From: Trogon surrucura
Taxonomy: Eukaryota; Chordata; Aves; Trogoniformes; Trogonidae
DNA: 64,000 nt
NCBI GenBank assembly: GCA_020746105.1
Contig: CM036621.1
Location: 27,237,501 to 27,301,500 of the forward strand
Reading direction: 5' to 3'
Both the position numbers and the translations under genes were made by a program. This document shows positions 26,401-38,030 of the stretch, piece after piece. Position 1 is the first letter of the stretch. Every line of letters begins with the position of its first letter. The notes under the pieces are model-generated. The model made no database searches. It was not told the DNA's origin and was given only the letters and a program-made list of their open reading frames with translations.

Positions 26401-29400
26401 AATGGAAGAATTTAAGAATCTCCCAGGAGGTTAGTTCTCACTGTATCGACCCAAGTGTAGATGGCTGGATCACAAGGTTGGATGGAAAGTTTGGGTGAAG
26501 GCCAGCACCAGTTCTATGTGGAGCTAAAGGAGCTGCTAAAGGGCAGCTGTAAGTTACCTACCAGGCTTGTTTAGTTTTGTCTGTTGCCTAGAAACTGAAA
26601 TGCAAGAAGGTCGAGTTAGTGTTGGCCACTTCTCTTTCTCTGATCGTGCATCTTCTACCACGCAGGTCCATTAAAGAAAGCCCGGAACTCTGCTGTTGGA
26701 GAAGCAGAAGTAGCTGTCTGTCCTGCTCCAGTCGGACTCTGACCCAGAGAGTCTCTGGCCTTTCCAAACTGCCTAATGGCACGGCGGTCACACCTGCTGG
26801 CGCTGTGCAGGGGCTCCTTTCAGGTTATAATTAATAGAGGACCCTGAACCTGCAAAGTGACTTTTTGAAGCAGAATTTTTCCCCAGGTATTTCCCCAAAT
26901 GCCACTTTAATCATTCCTTTAGCTTAGCCCTTCTATGTGACAGAGGACTCTGCTCAGCACAAGCCTCAGCATTGTGCTGACTGCTGCTCCAGGCAGGTAT
27001 ATGTAGGTTACATACAACGGACGTCTCTTTCATTTGTTCACAGCAGCATGTGCCATGATAGGTATGTAGAGCCATCATAAGGTTGTTGCAGCTCACTATC
27101 AGGTGAGGAAAACTGCAGGGCTTTGTGGCCTACACGTATCCGGAGAACTAGGTAAAGAGGTTGCTGTTGGTTCCTTGGGTGGTTGTTTTCTCTCTTCTGA
27201 TAAAGAGACAGAGAGCTTTCTACATTTGTAGAATCATAGAATGCTTTTAGTTGGAAAGAACCTTGAAAGGTCCTCTTGTCCAAACCCCTGCAGTGAGCAG
27301 GGACGTCTTCCACTAGATCAGGTTGCTCTGAGCCTCATCCAACCTCACCGCAAGTATTCCACATTGCTGCACTACAGTCAAGTGTTTCCATGTTGCTGCA
27401 TTATAGAATGGTAGAATCGTAGAATGGTTTGTGTTGGAGCTGTCATAAACTGTAATGGGCCTGCCCAAGGAGAACAGATTGTCTCCTCCTGATAGGACTG
27501 TAAGATGTTACCCAGGATCACAGAACTAGTGTAGTGCCTAAAAATTTGGCAAATAGTCCAAGCCTGAGTGTCTCAGGAAGCACTTACTAGTTGTTGTTAG
27601 GGAGTGATAAGAATTGGTAGCAACCAAAGCGTGTCTAGTTCCCAGACCTCACAGCATGTAGTTGGCTGAGGGCTGAGCCAGCAGAAACCCTCTCAGCCAG
27701 AGCCTGTGTGTCTGTGTCTGGTTAGCGAGTTTCAAACCAGAGCAGAGATGCTCTCACGCTTGCTGTTGTCCCTTTGCCATCATGCCAGAACAGGGTACTT
27801 CAGGTGGGTGGTTGCTGCTGCTGGTTGGGCTCCCAGTGTGTTGGTCAGTGTCGTTTTCTTCTGTTTTCTGAGCCTTGTCTTGAGGCTTTGGCTGCTAAAA
27901 CCACCAATTGTTACTCTGTTCTCTGGCTTTAGCTTTAAGGCCCACAGCCTTTACCTCTGGGATGGGCTGTGCACAGGACACCTCCAGTCCATTGTGAACG
28001 TGGCATGTATCTGGGTCACTCTGGTCAGACAATTCAGCTGAAGCAATAACTGCCATGTGCTCAAAGAGAATGATGTTGCTTATGAGTGCTGCCCCTCTCT
28101 ATATTGCAGTTGGTGAAAGAAAATGACACAGTCTGCCTTTGGCACTGACCTCCTCCAGCAGCATCTCTACCTCCCACAATAACAGCAGTCACTGTGTAAG
28201 AAGAGTGAAGAATAGAAGGCTGCAAGCCATGTAAGTAAAAGCCTAATGGCCTTCTGAGATATTTCCATGTACTTGCTCTCATTCCTCAAGAAACATTTTT
28301 CAAATTAAACTAGAATCTTTGTCTATGTGTCAAAAGACATGCATAAGTGCAGGAAACTTTGATAGTGGATTTGAAAGCTAACAACTTTTAGAAGTACACT
28401 GTTCCTTTAAGCTGTATAAATTATGTATTTCAAATGTGTAGGTATTTGCAACTTCTGAGAGCTTAAGCACGTGTGTAGGAGGCATATTTCAATATCTTAA
28501 ATATCTCATTTGAAACGTAATGGATTACTTCAGGCAGATATTTGTTGTAATGTTTCAATATCCGAGAGAGGACATTGCCTTTCAGCTCATTTCCCACCTG
28601 CAAATTCCCACATGATGCTTCCTGCAAGTGAGCTACTCAGTTCAATTCTCGGAACCTGTTCTATTTGATACTTTGGTGTTTATTTTCCATCAAGAATCAG
28701 AACTCTCCAAGACCAGAAAAACGGCCTGTGCCTTTTTTCCAACCATGTAGTCCCCTCTGCTACTTTGACGGTGCCGGTGAAGCTGGGTAGTTGGGACTGC
28801 CCGGTGCTGTGATACAGCCAGGCGCCAGCATATTGAGCAGGAAAATGGAGAATCACTGAGTTAGTTGCCAATAAGGCTATGCTAAGTGAGAGAATATGCC
28901 TAATGTTTGAAAGAAGTAGTGTGATGAAGAGTAAAGATCTGTGGATCGCCGTCAGCCTGACAGTACAAATCTTGAAAGCAAGGGATAGAAAGACTAATGA
29001 AGTAACAACTAAAACAACCTTAGCAAACTGGTTAAGAGTAAACGCCTTAGTTGTAGAATATTTCTCAGTTAACCTCCTCTGCCTCCTGTACATTTGATGT
29101 ATTGCCCCAAGATGTTTCTTCTACACCATCCCTGAAGAATTCCCTTTCTAGCACCATCAGGATTCTGTCTATCGAGATGCTGTTAAATGGTCTTTGTAGG
29201 TTTCCTTCCTAAAGATGCATTGCTGGTCAAACTGAAGTTACAGGCTTGATGCAGAAATTACTGGGTTGGGTTCTTTGTGTGATGGAGAAGGTCAAGCTGA
29301 GTGACCACAACATTCTTTATTGGACTTAGAGTCTATAAAGTTCCTTTTGCATCATTCTAGGATGTGTGGTTTTGAAAGTTAAGTGAGAGTTCATGTTGTG

Positions 29401-32400
29401 CTCAGAGGGAGGGAGGGGTAAAAGAAAGCAGGCCACATGCCAAATGAGCGGCAAGTGAGATTTACCAGGAACCAGATGGAAAATAAGGAAGCCTGAACTT
29501 ATGTGATAGACCAAGGGAATAAAGGAGAACATGTGTAACTCTTCAAGAAAAGACGCTACGCTGTGTGTTCTTGTTTGCACTGACTTAGGTTTAGCAGTAT
29601 CATTTTATTGCTGGAGCGTATAGCACAAGGTGGCCAGATAGCTTCTAATGAGAAAATGAAAGGGGTGTTAAAGGATTTGTGTTCCAGTAGGAAAAAAAGT
29701 AATGAACTTGAGAATCAAGTTCAAATGATGAACCCCCTAACCAGTTTGGGAAGAATGCAACAGACTTCGGAAGGGATTTGCTGATCCCTACTGAAATTAT
29801 TCCTTATTTAAATATGTTAGACTCCCATTTAAAGTATATAGATAACTTTGAAGTGTTAGCTTGAGAAATTACAAAGTTTACAAAAGTGGTTGAAGTCAAC
29901 TTGTATCTTAATACAGGAAAGGTTCAATTGCTTTGAACCTGAACCTGAACCTGAACCAGAGACATGGTGGGACAGCTCACATGACTGGAATGTGGTCATG
30001 GGTGGCTATGTCCTTTTCAGGAAAGACAGGCCAGCCAGGCGAGGTGGTGGAGTCGCTCTTTACATGAAAGAGCAACTACAATGTCTTGAATACCATCTAG
30101 GCATGGATGATGAGCAAGTTGAGAGTGTATGGGTTAGAATTAAGGGGCAGGCTGGCAGGAGAGATACTGTTGTGGGTGTCTATTACAGGCCACCAGATCA
30201 GGGTGAGGAAGCTGATGAGGCCTTCTACAGGCAGCTGAGAGCGGTCTCACAATTGCAGGCCCTGGTTGTTGTGGGGGATTTTAACTTCCCTGATATTTGC
30301 TGGAAGGACCACTCAGCCAGCCAGCCACAGTCCAGGAGGTTCCTCCAGTGCATCGATGATAATTTTCTGATGCAAATGGTGGAGGAGCCGACTAGGAGAG
30401 GAGCACTGCTGGACCTCATCCTCACTAACAAGGAGGATCTGGTTGAAGCAGTAAAGGTTGAGGGCTGCCTTGGCTGCAGTGACCACGAAATGGTGGAGTT
30501 CAGGATCTCATGTAGCAGAAACAAAATAGCAAGCAGAATTGCAACCCTGGACTTTGCCAAGGCAAACTTTGGATTTTTCAAACAATTACTCGAGAAAATC
30601 CCATGGGCAAGGCTGTTTGAAGGTAAAGGGGCCCAAGATAGTTGGTTAGCATTCAGGGACTGCTTCTACCGTGCTCAAGATCAGAGCATCCTGACACGTA
30701 GGAAGTCAAGGAAGGGAGCCAGGAGACCTGCGTGGCTAAACAGGGATCTGCTGGGTAAGCTCAAGGGCAAGAGGAGAATTTACAGATCTTGGAAGGCGGG
30801 GCTGGCCACTTGGGAAGAATATAAGGCTGTTGTCCGAGGATGTAGGGAGGCAACTAGGAAAGCAAAGGCCTCCCTAGAATTGAACCTGGCGAGAGGGGTC
30901 AAGGACAACAGGAAGAGCTTTTTCAAATACGTGGCAGATAAAACTAACACCAGAGGCAGTGTAGGCCCACTGATGAATGAGGTGGGTGCCTTGGTGACAG
31001 AAGATACAGAGAAGGCAGAGTTACTGAATGCCTTCTTTGTCTCTGTCTACTCTGCTGGAGAGCATCCTGAGGAGCCCCGTTCCCCTGAGGCCCCAGAGGA
31101 AGTCAGGGCAGTGGAGGAGTTTGCTTTAGTCGATGAGGACTGGGTTAGGGACCAATTAAGCAATCTGGACATCCATAAATCCATGGGTCCAGATGGGATG
31201 CATCCACGGGTGCTGAGGGAGCTGGCTGATGTCATTGCTAGACCACTCTCCATCATCTTTGCCAAGTCTTGGGAGACGGGAGAGGTGCCTGAGGACTGGA
31301 GGGAAGCAAATGTCACTCCAGTCTTCAAAAAGGGCAAGAAGGAGGACCCGGGTAACTATAGACCTGTCAGCCTCACCTCCATCCCTGGGAAAGTGATGGA
31401 ACGACTTATCCTTGGTGCCATCTCAAGGCATATCAAGGATAAGAGGGTCATTAGAGACAGTCAACATGGCTTCACCAAGGGGAAGTCGTGCTTGACTAAC
31501 CTCATAGCCTTTTACGAGGATATAACAAGGTGGATAGATGATGGCAGAGCGGTGGATGTGGTCTACCTTGACTTCAGTAAAGCATTTGACACAGTCTCCC
31601 ACAGCATCCTTGCTGCTAAACTGAGGAAGTGTGGGCTAGACTCTCGGGTAGTGAGGTGGACTGTGAACTGGCAAAAGGGAAGAAGCCAAAGAGTCATGGT
31701 CAATGGGGCGGAGTCTGGTTGGAGGACTGTATCCAGTGGAGTCCCGCAAGGGTCGGTACTGGGACCAGTATTATTCAATATATTCATCAATGACTTGGAT
31801 GAGGGACTAGAGAGTACTATCAGCAAGTTTGCTGATGACACCAAGCTGGGAGGAGTGGCTGACACGCCAGAAGGCTGTGCTGCCATTCAGCGAGACCTGG
31901 AAAGGCTGGAGGGTTGGGCGGGGAAAAATTTAATGAAATATAACAAGGGTAAATGTAGAGTCTTGCATCTGGGTAGGAACAACCCCAGGTTCCAGTATAA
32001 GCTGGGGAATGACTTATTAGAGAGCAGTGTAGGGGAAAGGGACCTGGGAGTCTTGGTGGACAGCAGGATGACCATGAGCCAGCAGTGTGCCCTTGTGGCC
32101 AGGAAGGCCAATGGCATCCTGGGGTGTATTAGAAGGGGGGTGGTTAGTAGGTCAAGAGAGGTTCTCCTTCCCCTCTACTCTGCCCTGGTGAGACCCCATC
32201 TGGAATATTGTGTCCAGTTCTGGGCCCCTCAGTTCAAGAAAGACAGGGAACTGCTGGAGAGAGTCCAGCACAGGGCAATTAGGATGATTACGGGAGTGGA
32301 ACATCTCCCTTATGAGGAAAGGCTGAGGGAGCTGGGGCTCTTTAGTTTGGAGAAGAGGAGGCTGAGGGGTGACCTCATTAATGTTTACAAATATATCAAG

Positions 32401-35400
32401 GGTGAGTGTCACGAGGATGGAGTCAGGCTCTTCTCGGTGACAACCACTGATAGGACAAGGGGTAATGGGCTGAAACTGGAACATAAGAGGTTCCACTTAA
32501 ACTCGAGAAGAAACTTCTTCTCAGTGAGGGTGACGGAACACTGGAACAGGCTGCCCAGGGAGGTTGTGGAGTCTCCTTCTCTGGAGACATTCAAGACCTG
32601 CCTGGACACGTTCCTGTGTAGTATAATCTAGGCATTCCTGCTCTGGCAGGGGGATTGGACTTGATGATCTTTCGAGGTCCCTTCCAATCCCTAACATTCT
32701 GTGATTCTGTGAATTGATACTATTAGTCTTTAGACATAAAACCATGTTAAACCAAGAGTGTTGGTCATATTTAATTTTGGGGTCTCAGAGGCATCAAACT
32801 TAGTTTCCAGTTATGTCAACCCTTAACTACATTGGCATCCTTAGATATGGAAGTTCTGGATTAGCTTTCTATACAAGTGCCAGTTTCATAATCACCATTG
32901 TGCCCAATAAGCGGTATTATATGTAACTTAATCCGTATCAAATTTTGTTCAGACAACAATGGTAATTGATTTGGATAGAATGTGTTGTGTTGGAAATGCT
33001 TTTTAATGTGCAGATTGTCTTCAAATTCTTACACCCTCAGGAGCCTATCGTGAACTGAACATAGTGAATTTTCCAGGCTGTAATCCATAAAACACTGCCT
33101 ATTGCTTAGCTGTGATTTAGGCAACTCTGAACCTCTTTTTAGAGTTTCTGCTTGCTTAATGGTAAGGGATTGCAGTAAGGACTGCAGGAATTGTAATAAC
33201 TGTGCAATATTTCTTAGCCTCTTATATACTGTCATAGATTACTCAGCTTTACACTGGAGGGAACTGCAGGGGTTTCCTTATATAAACATGCAAATATATA
33301 TATATATAGCTCATAGATGTGTATATATACATATATATCTGTGCGTACACCTTTAATAGGCTCTAGTTTTTATGGCAGAATGACATTGCAAATTCCATAC
33401 AGGGCAAATGTCTGAAGTAGGAGATGGAAAGTAGACGTTGTATATTAGACAGAGAATTCACATTAGAAAACTCTTCTAGAATTATGGGGAGCAGGAGAGT
33501 ATTGGTTTGGTTTGGGTTTTTTTTTTAATCATTTCAGGCAGGTATGTTGAAACTTTTTAATGCCTGGTTAGGGATTAATCTGTAACCTATACATGCACTG
33601 TAAACTGTTCCCTGAATGCCAAGTCTTGGCAAGATTTCAAACAAGGAGCAAAATCCAAGGGATTCCTCTGGTATCTAAGATTCATGAGCCTCTGACAACA
33701 ATGGAAACATCCTGAAATAAGTTTCTTCCATTAATTATTTTTAGTATTCATTTTAGAAGGTAAATAAACATATTGAAAGTGAAGTTCCAAACTTGCAGAC
33801 CTGATTCATGGTCAGTCTGTTGAGATGTAGGATATCCTACTATGAATATTATTTCAGATCCTAGATAAGTAAAGATTGAACTTACTTAAATTTTCTTTTC
33901 CCTGAAAGAGAAGGGAAGGAAGAGGAAACCTCATGTGTCATGGGATGTATTGCACTAGTGAAGCTGGGTAAGGGTATCAGCCTACCAGTTCTCACTTCTC
34001 TAACTTGTCTGTCCCATCGACACGCATGTGAGATGCCATGTATTCTGGTCCTACTGCACCTCACTTGTGCTTGTCAAATATGCAAAATCAGGAATGGGAC
34101 TTGATAGAAAACATTCCTGACTAGGTGATGGCTGCAGTGTATTTCTGTGTAAAACTGCTGCATTTGGAGGAAGTTTTGCAATTGTGATCTGTCTGCCAGA
34201 AGAAAACTACTACTTGAAAAAACACTTTTTTTCTTCTACTGTGTTACTGTATTTGTGATTGTAAGAAGCCCTTAAGTTTTGTCTGTTTTCATTCAAAGGA
34301 AGGAGGATAACAAAGAAAATGTTCATGTGAGGGAGCTGTTGGCTTGGAATATGTTTCCAGCATGTTGGTCTTCTAAAAAACAGCCAGGGAATATCCTCTT
34401 GCAGCTTGCTGCTGCAGTGGAAAATGACTACAAGGAACTGGATTGATAAGAGACATGAGCTACGTAATTTTGCAGGTACGTTACTGTAATTCATGCTGTA
34501 GCTTACAATGGGATACCCTGATGCTTTGGGCTGCAAACATCAGTTTCCCTATATTATGTATTTATTTGTGTGTGAATGTCTATTTGTTCTGGGAACTAAC
34601 GCAAAGTGTTAGGACTATTATAGCTAGTAGCAATACATACTTGTGTGTGGGGAAGAAGATGAGCTGTTTTAGGAAGAAGAGAAGCCATGTATGTATGTAA
34701 AGAACGTAAGTTGTGTAGAATTGGTGATCTTAAGGCTGGTTTGAGAATGGAGGAGAGATACATGAGTATTTGATGCCACCATCAGTTTGAGGACGACTGC
34801 TGGTATCTGAGGATAAAGAGTTTTTCAATTCTACAAGGGCATGGCTTTTGGTCTGTGTTTAGTAATAGGAGCTGTGGTCATGGGGAGTGAGGTCATGTGG
34901 TGAGGTGAACCTGTGACTTGGTCAACTCTGTGGTTATGTAGTTTGCATATGAGTAAGTTATGATAGTAGAAAGAAATATAATAGTACAATGAAAGAATAT
35001 CTTTGTGTTTTGTTTTTTTTTTCTAATACATAAAGAAGTCTAAGAAATAGATTTTCCTCTAGCAGACAGCTGATGTGTTCTGCAACAGCTCAGGAAGTAG
35101 ATTAGTGAGATAGATACATGTGTACTAGATCCTGGCATCCATGGCCAAGACTTAAAACTGCTTCAACCAGACCGGATGAGCTGTGTTTATAAATACAGCT
35201 GCATCCTACACATGAACGGCAGGAATCCTATATTCCTAAACCCCTGACTTTTTTGGAGTTTGATATTAACGTTTCCTTTACACATTGAGGTTGTAAAGTC
35301 CCTAGAACTTTAAAAATTCCCGTTAACTAAATATAACAAACAAGGAGGTTTACAGATATACAAAAATTGTTAAAATCTGCTTTACAGATATATAAAACCT

Positions 35401-37848
35401 TTAAAGAGGCTGAATTCTGTACAGAATCCCTACCTACAGGTGTCTCTAGTTTTAAGAAACACACCTAAAGTTTGTTGTGACAAACTTTCTTTCTCCTTCC
35501 TTGTTGGAGCAGAGAAATGAGTGCACAGACTGCAATCCATGCAGGGAAGAAAATAATGCTATACGTTTCTGTAAGGACTGAAAATATTTGTAGTATGGGG
35601 TATGGGTTAAACCACTACTAGTTTGTAAGTAGAGAAATATGACTTAAAGTCTAGTTTAAGACAGGACATCTCTCAAATTTCTGTATGGATTTAATTCTAC
35701 AATGTAGTAGTTTAATCTCCTGGAGGCAAAATGCTGTTCTGTGAGACTACAAGCTGTCAATTTTGGGCAGAAGGAGGCTGTTCTGAGAGGATTTTTTTCT
35801 CTTCTAGTCAATGGTCTAGCCTGTAGATCGTCTCAGCTTTGATATTGCACGTGGATATCAGAGGATCTGAAATACTCTAAATCATATTACGTTATCTGAA
35901 TGATGAAAACCACTGGTTTACTTTAACTTGTAGTTAAACCCAAAGTAAACTTAACGGTGCTTAAGACATCACGCCACAGTGAGGAGTACTGAGCAGCAGT
36001 GCCTCCAAGGGAGCTCTGTTCTGTCTCCCTGTCAGCGTGCTCAGCATTGGGGTCACTCAGGCAGCTGGAGGGTGTCAGTGGGAGCAGGCCGCTTGCCAGG
36101 TACTGGTTTATCTGAGGACTCCAGGTCCCCTCTCTGCCACACAGAACCATGCAGGAAAGGCTTTGCTGCTGGGGCACTGCAGCCCTCAAAGCAATTTGCC
36201 CAGATGTTTTTTTAAGAATAGAAATGCTTTTAAATGGGGCTGGTATTGGACGCTCCAGTGCCCCAACGTACATTGTACTTGGAGGAGCACCCCACAAACA
36301 AACTCGGCAACAACAGCAAAGGAGAGGAAACTGTAGCTGCTGGGCAGGAGTACATGGCAGCATCCAGAAGGGCTCCCGCACCAGTCTCTCCTCCTCTGAA
36401 GCTGTTTGAAGGCTGAGCTCTATGAATATGAAGTTGTTCAACTAACATCTAAATTTAACCATAAATTCTACTTTTAGCCAACTCCAAAACATTTTTAAGA
36501 GGAATCCATGGGGACTGGAGGGGATGATCCGTAAGAGAATTGTAAGTTAGACTCACCAACTCAAAGGCAGCAAAGACAAAGTGGGGATGCATTTTTTTAA
36601 GCCTGTCAGCCAGCCAGGGTACTCCCTTGGTTGCGACAAACACAACATTTCCCATCCTACATAAAGTGCACCACTGAGACACTGAAAAAGATTCCCTGAC
36701 TGAGTAGCAACCACATGGCATGATACTGGGTACTAGTTCACACTGCAGTTATTATTCAAGTACTATTCTACTTAGCTGGATTTTATCTGCATTTGCTAGT
36801 TATGTCAGCTTAAAACTGTACTTTGGGGGGAATGAACAAAAACATTGCTGACGTACTGATATTTCAGTTCATCGCTGATAAGCATTACAAAGCCAGTTGG
36901 GTGGGAGGGAGTCAGGGTGAGGAGAAGTGACTGGGACTTGGAGGCAGAAGGGACTAACAGTTTTTCAGGAAATGTTTCAACTGTAATGGAAACTTACTAC
37001 CCTGCCATGAAATACAAACATTGTGTGTTGTCAAAAACTAAGAGCAGAGGAAAAATAAAGCTGGGCCTCAGCTAGCAGAAAACACATAATACAAACAGCC
37101 TGGGAAGCCAGGTTTGTGGTTACTTGGGGACTATAAAACCTTGAACTAGCCAAGCTGAATAGCTTTCAGTCACACAGTCGGCTAGAGTGTGATTACAGAT
37201 TATTCCGGTACTAATCTGCTGTCAATGAAAGTAAAATTCAGATGCAAGTTTATCAGATATTCTGTGTGTATACTTCATACTCCCAAGGCATTTGGAGAAG
37301 GCATTTTGTGCCTTAAAAATCTTAGGAGTAAGTAATACAAAGCAGAAGGGAAAAAAATGTGGTGCTGTTACCAGCAGATCTAAATAGAAGGGTTTGAATA
37401 AAGGACAAACTTTCTCTATTCGTCTTGAACTTTGATAGAACTTCTGAGTGGGTCAGTGCGTATGTTAATAAGGCTGCTAGAACAGTAATTATGGAAATAC
37501 AAGGCACTGGCTGCAGCACCTCAGTGTGGTTCTTAATTTCTGAAAATATGGTGATAGTATCTCCTGTAAGAAGTGAAAATTCTCTGCCAAAGCAACATGC
37601 CTCCAGGACAGACTTTAACAGCACAAAACCTGAGTTTTTCCTGTTAAAAACAACATTCCCACATAAATTTGGCACACAGCTGTGTCACCTTCATATAAAA
37701 TCCATAGAGTGAGCAATTCTTTACCGCCCACTCCCACCCCACACTATGGTTAAGCTATAGTTTCTGCTCTGCAAGCTCGGAATCACTTACCTAAAAGATC
37801 TTGGTCCTGCAGGGCTAAAATAAATGCCAGTGCCCAAAGGAAAAGCAT
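23350..37848 (-). CDS. PLAC9: PLAC9, placenta-specific 9 family secreted peptide (three coding exons found)
   Basis: Exons on the minus strand: 37848-37791 (58 nt, ends phase 1), 24520-24420 (101 nt), 23470-23350 (121 nt, ends phase 1). Together they encode 93 residues plus one base. Residues 1-19 are a hydrophobic signal peptide ([19 protein letters not shown]). Residues 37-53 read [17 protein letters not shown], matching the mammalian PLAC9 core CDRHMAVQRRLDVMEE. Residues 54-75 continue [17 protein letters not shown] with a heptad-like hydrophobic pattern. The end, [11 protein letters not shown], parallels the human C-terminal PAPDLLGD. Human PLAC9 has 97 residues, so only a few codons should be missing, probably in a last exon I could not place; without that splice the frame would stop after D-G-K-Y-I. 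PLAC9 lies tail-to-tail with ANXA11 in mammals too. Its molecular function is poorly known. Confidence 0.85.
24420..24520 (-). CDS. PLAC9: PLAC9 exon 2
   Basis: Acceptor TTTCTTCAG at 24521, donor GTAAGAGCT below 24420. Encodes [17 protein letters not shown] and then [17 protein letters not shown], the most conserved PLAC9 segment, with its single Cys and a His where the human protein has CDRH. Confidence 0.87.
24521..27230. other. PLAC9 intron 1, part next to exon 2
   Basis: No exon or clear mobile element seen beyond the TG microsatellite. Open frames at 25804-26121 and 26588-26834 carry no recognisable domain. Confidence 0.45.
24777..24793. repeat. (TG)n microsatellite
   Basis: Eight uninterrupted TG units in PLAC9 intron 1, some 260 bases upstream (in gene sense) of exon 2. 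Confidence 0.9.
27231..27345 (-). mobile_element. CR1 LINE 3'-end fragment
   Basis: GAATCATAGAATGCTTTTAG then TTGGAAAGAACCTTGAAAGG and CACTAGATCAGGTTGCTCTG are typical of the CR1 3' end and 3' UTR in reverse orientation. A second tail-like bit (AATGGTAGAATCGTAGAATG) follows at 27404-27433, suggesting two nested or adjacent insertions. Confidence 0.85.
27404..27440 (-). mobile_element. CR1 tail-like octamer fragment
   Basis: Repeated AGAATGGTAGAATCGTAGAA followed by GGTTTGTGTTGGA. It is then replaced by unrelated sequence. Short, so only moderately sure. Confidence 0.55.
27441..29934. other. PLAC9 intron 1, middle part
   Basis: Unique-looking sequence without recognised exons. Open frames at 27706-28041 and 28680-29093 lack known domains. 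Confidence 0.45.
29935..29957. repeat. (GAACCT)n tandem hexamer at a LINE junction
   Basis: GAACCT repeated three times plus a partial GAACC, directly at the 5' edge of the CR1 copy. The first unit is also the right arm of an inverted repeat, AGGTTCAA (29920-29927) against TTGAACCT (29933-29940). Confidence 0.9.
29955..32714 (+). mobile_element. CR1 LINE, 5'-truncated, ORF2 open to its stop codon
   Basis: Non-LTR retrotransposon in antisense orientation to PLAC9, inside its intron 1. An open frame of 913 codons runs to the TAG at 32629-32631, but its first ATG (29890) is in host flank: CR1 homology starts near ETWWD at about 29958. Present: most of the endonuclease ([19 protein letters not shown]), reverse transcriptase with [36 protein letters not shown] and FADDTKLGG, then the C-terminal CR1 region ([31 protein letters not shown]). 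The N-terminal part of the endonuclease, ORF1 and the promoter are absent, so the copy is not autonomous. The 3' end is GGATTGGACTTGATGATCTT, then CCCTTCCAATCCC and ATTCTGTGATTCTGTG. The intact frame implies recent insertion. Confidence 0.97.
32715..37790. other. PLAC9 intron 1, part next to exon 1
   Basis: AT-rich unique sequence. It includes a TA-rich tract at 33293-33340. An open minus-strand frame of 172 codons at 35923-36441 lies in a GC-richer patch but shows no domain. A splice-bounded minus-strand segment at 36557-36656 is noted under findings. Confidence 0.45.
33293..33340. repeat. TA-rich microsatellite
   Basis: ATATATATATATATA, then after a short break GTATATATACATATATAT. Simple repeat in PLAC9 intron 1. 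Confidence 0.85.
37791..37848 (-). CDS. PLAC9: PLAC9 exon 1, signal peptide
   Basis: ATG at 37848 reading down; encodes [19 protein letters not shown] plus one base, then donor GTAAGTGATT. The context AAACCATGC is a fair start site. The phase matches exon 2, which is the main reason for joining two exons 13 kb apart. Confidence 0.78.
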
Positions 37849-38030
37849 GGTTTCAACCTCTGCAAGCTCTGTGGCAGTCCTGATGTACAGCCTCCCTCCC
37901 CGGCTTCGCATTGACTCCTCCGTCCAACCGTTCGTGCTGAAGTTTAGCCAGAGTCAGGAGGAAATATGCCCAGGCTGAGCCAAGATTCTTGAGCTGTTCT
38001 ATTCTGCTTCCCTCCCTTTAAAAAACACCC
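37849..38030 (-). promoter_or_regulatory. PLAC9: Putative PLAC9 5' UTR and core promoter
   Basis: Upstream of the signal-peptide ATG on the minus strand. A TATA-like TTTTTTAAAG sits at 38018-38025, about 170-180 bases before the ATG, which would put transcription start near 37990 with a 5' UTR of around 140 nt. A few CpGs occur but no island. This is inference from position and motif only. Confidence 0.3.

Noticed and set aside
30225-32745. Several minus-strand open frames opposite the large CR1
   Set aside because: They are antisense shadows of CR1 ORF2; the same shadows recur over the second CR1 copy at 62.2-63.8 kb.
35923-36441. 172-codon minus-strand open frame in PLAC9 intron 1
   Set aside because: No recognisable motif. 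Plus-strand frames are open over the same bases, as expected for a GC-richer patch with few stops.
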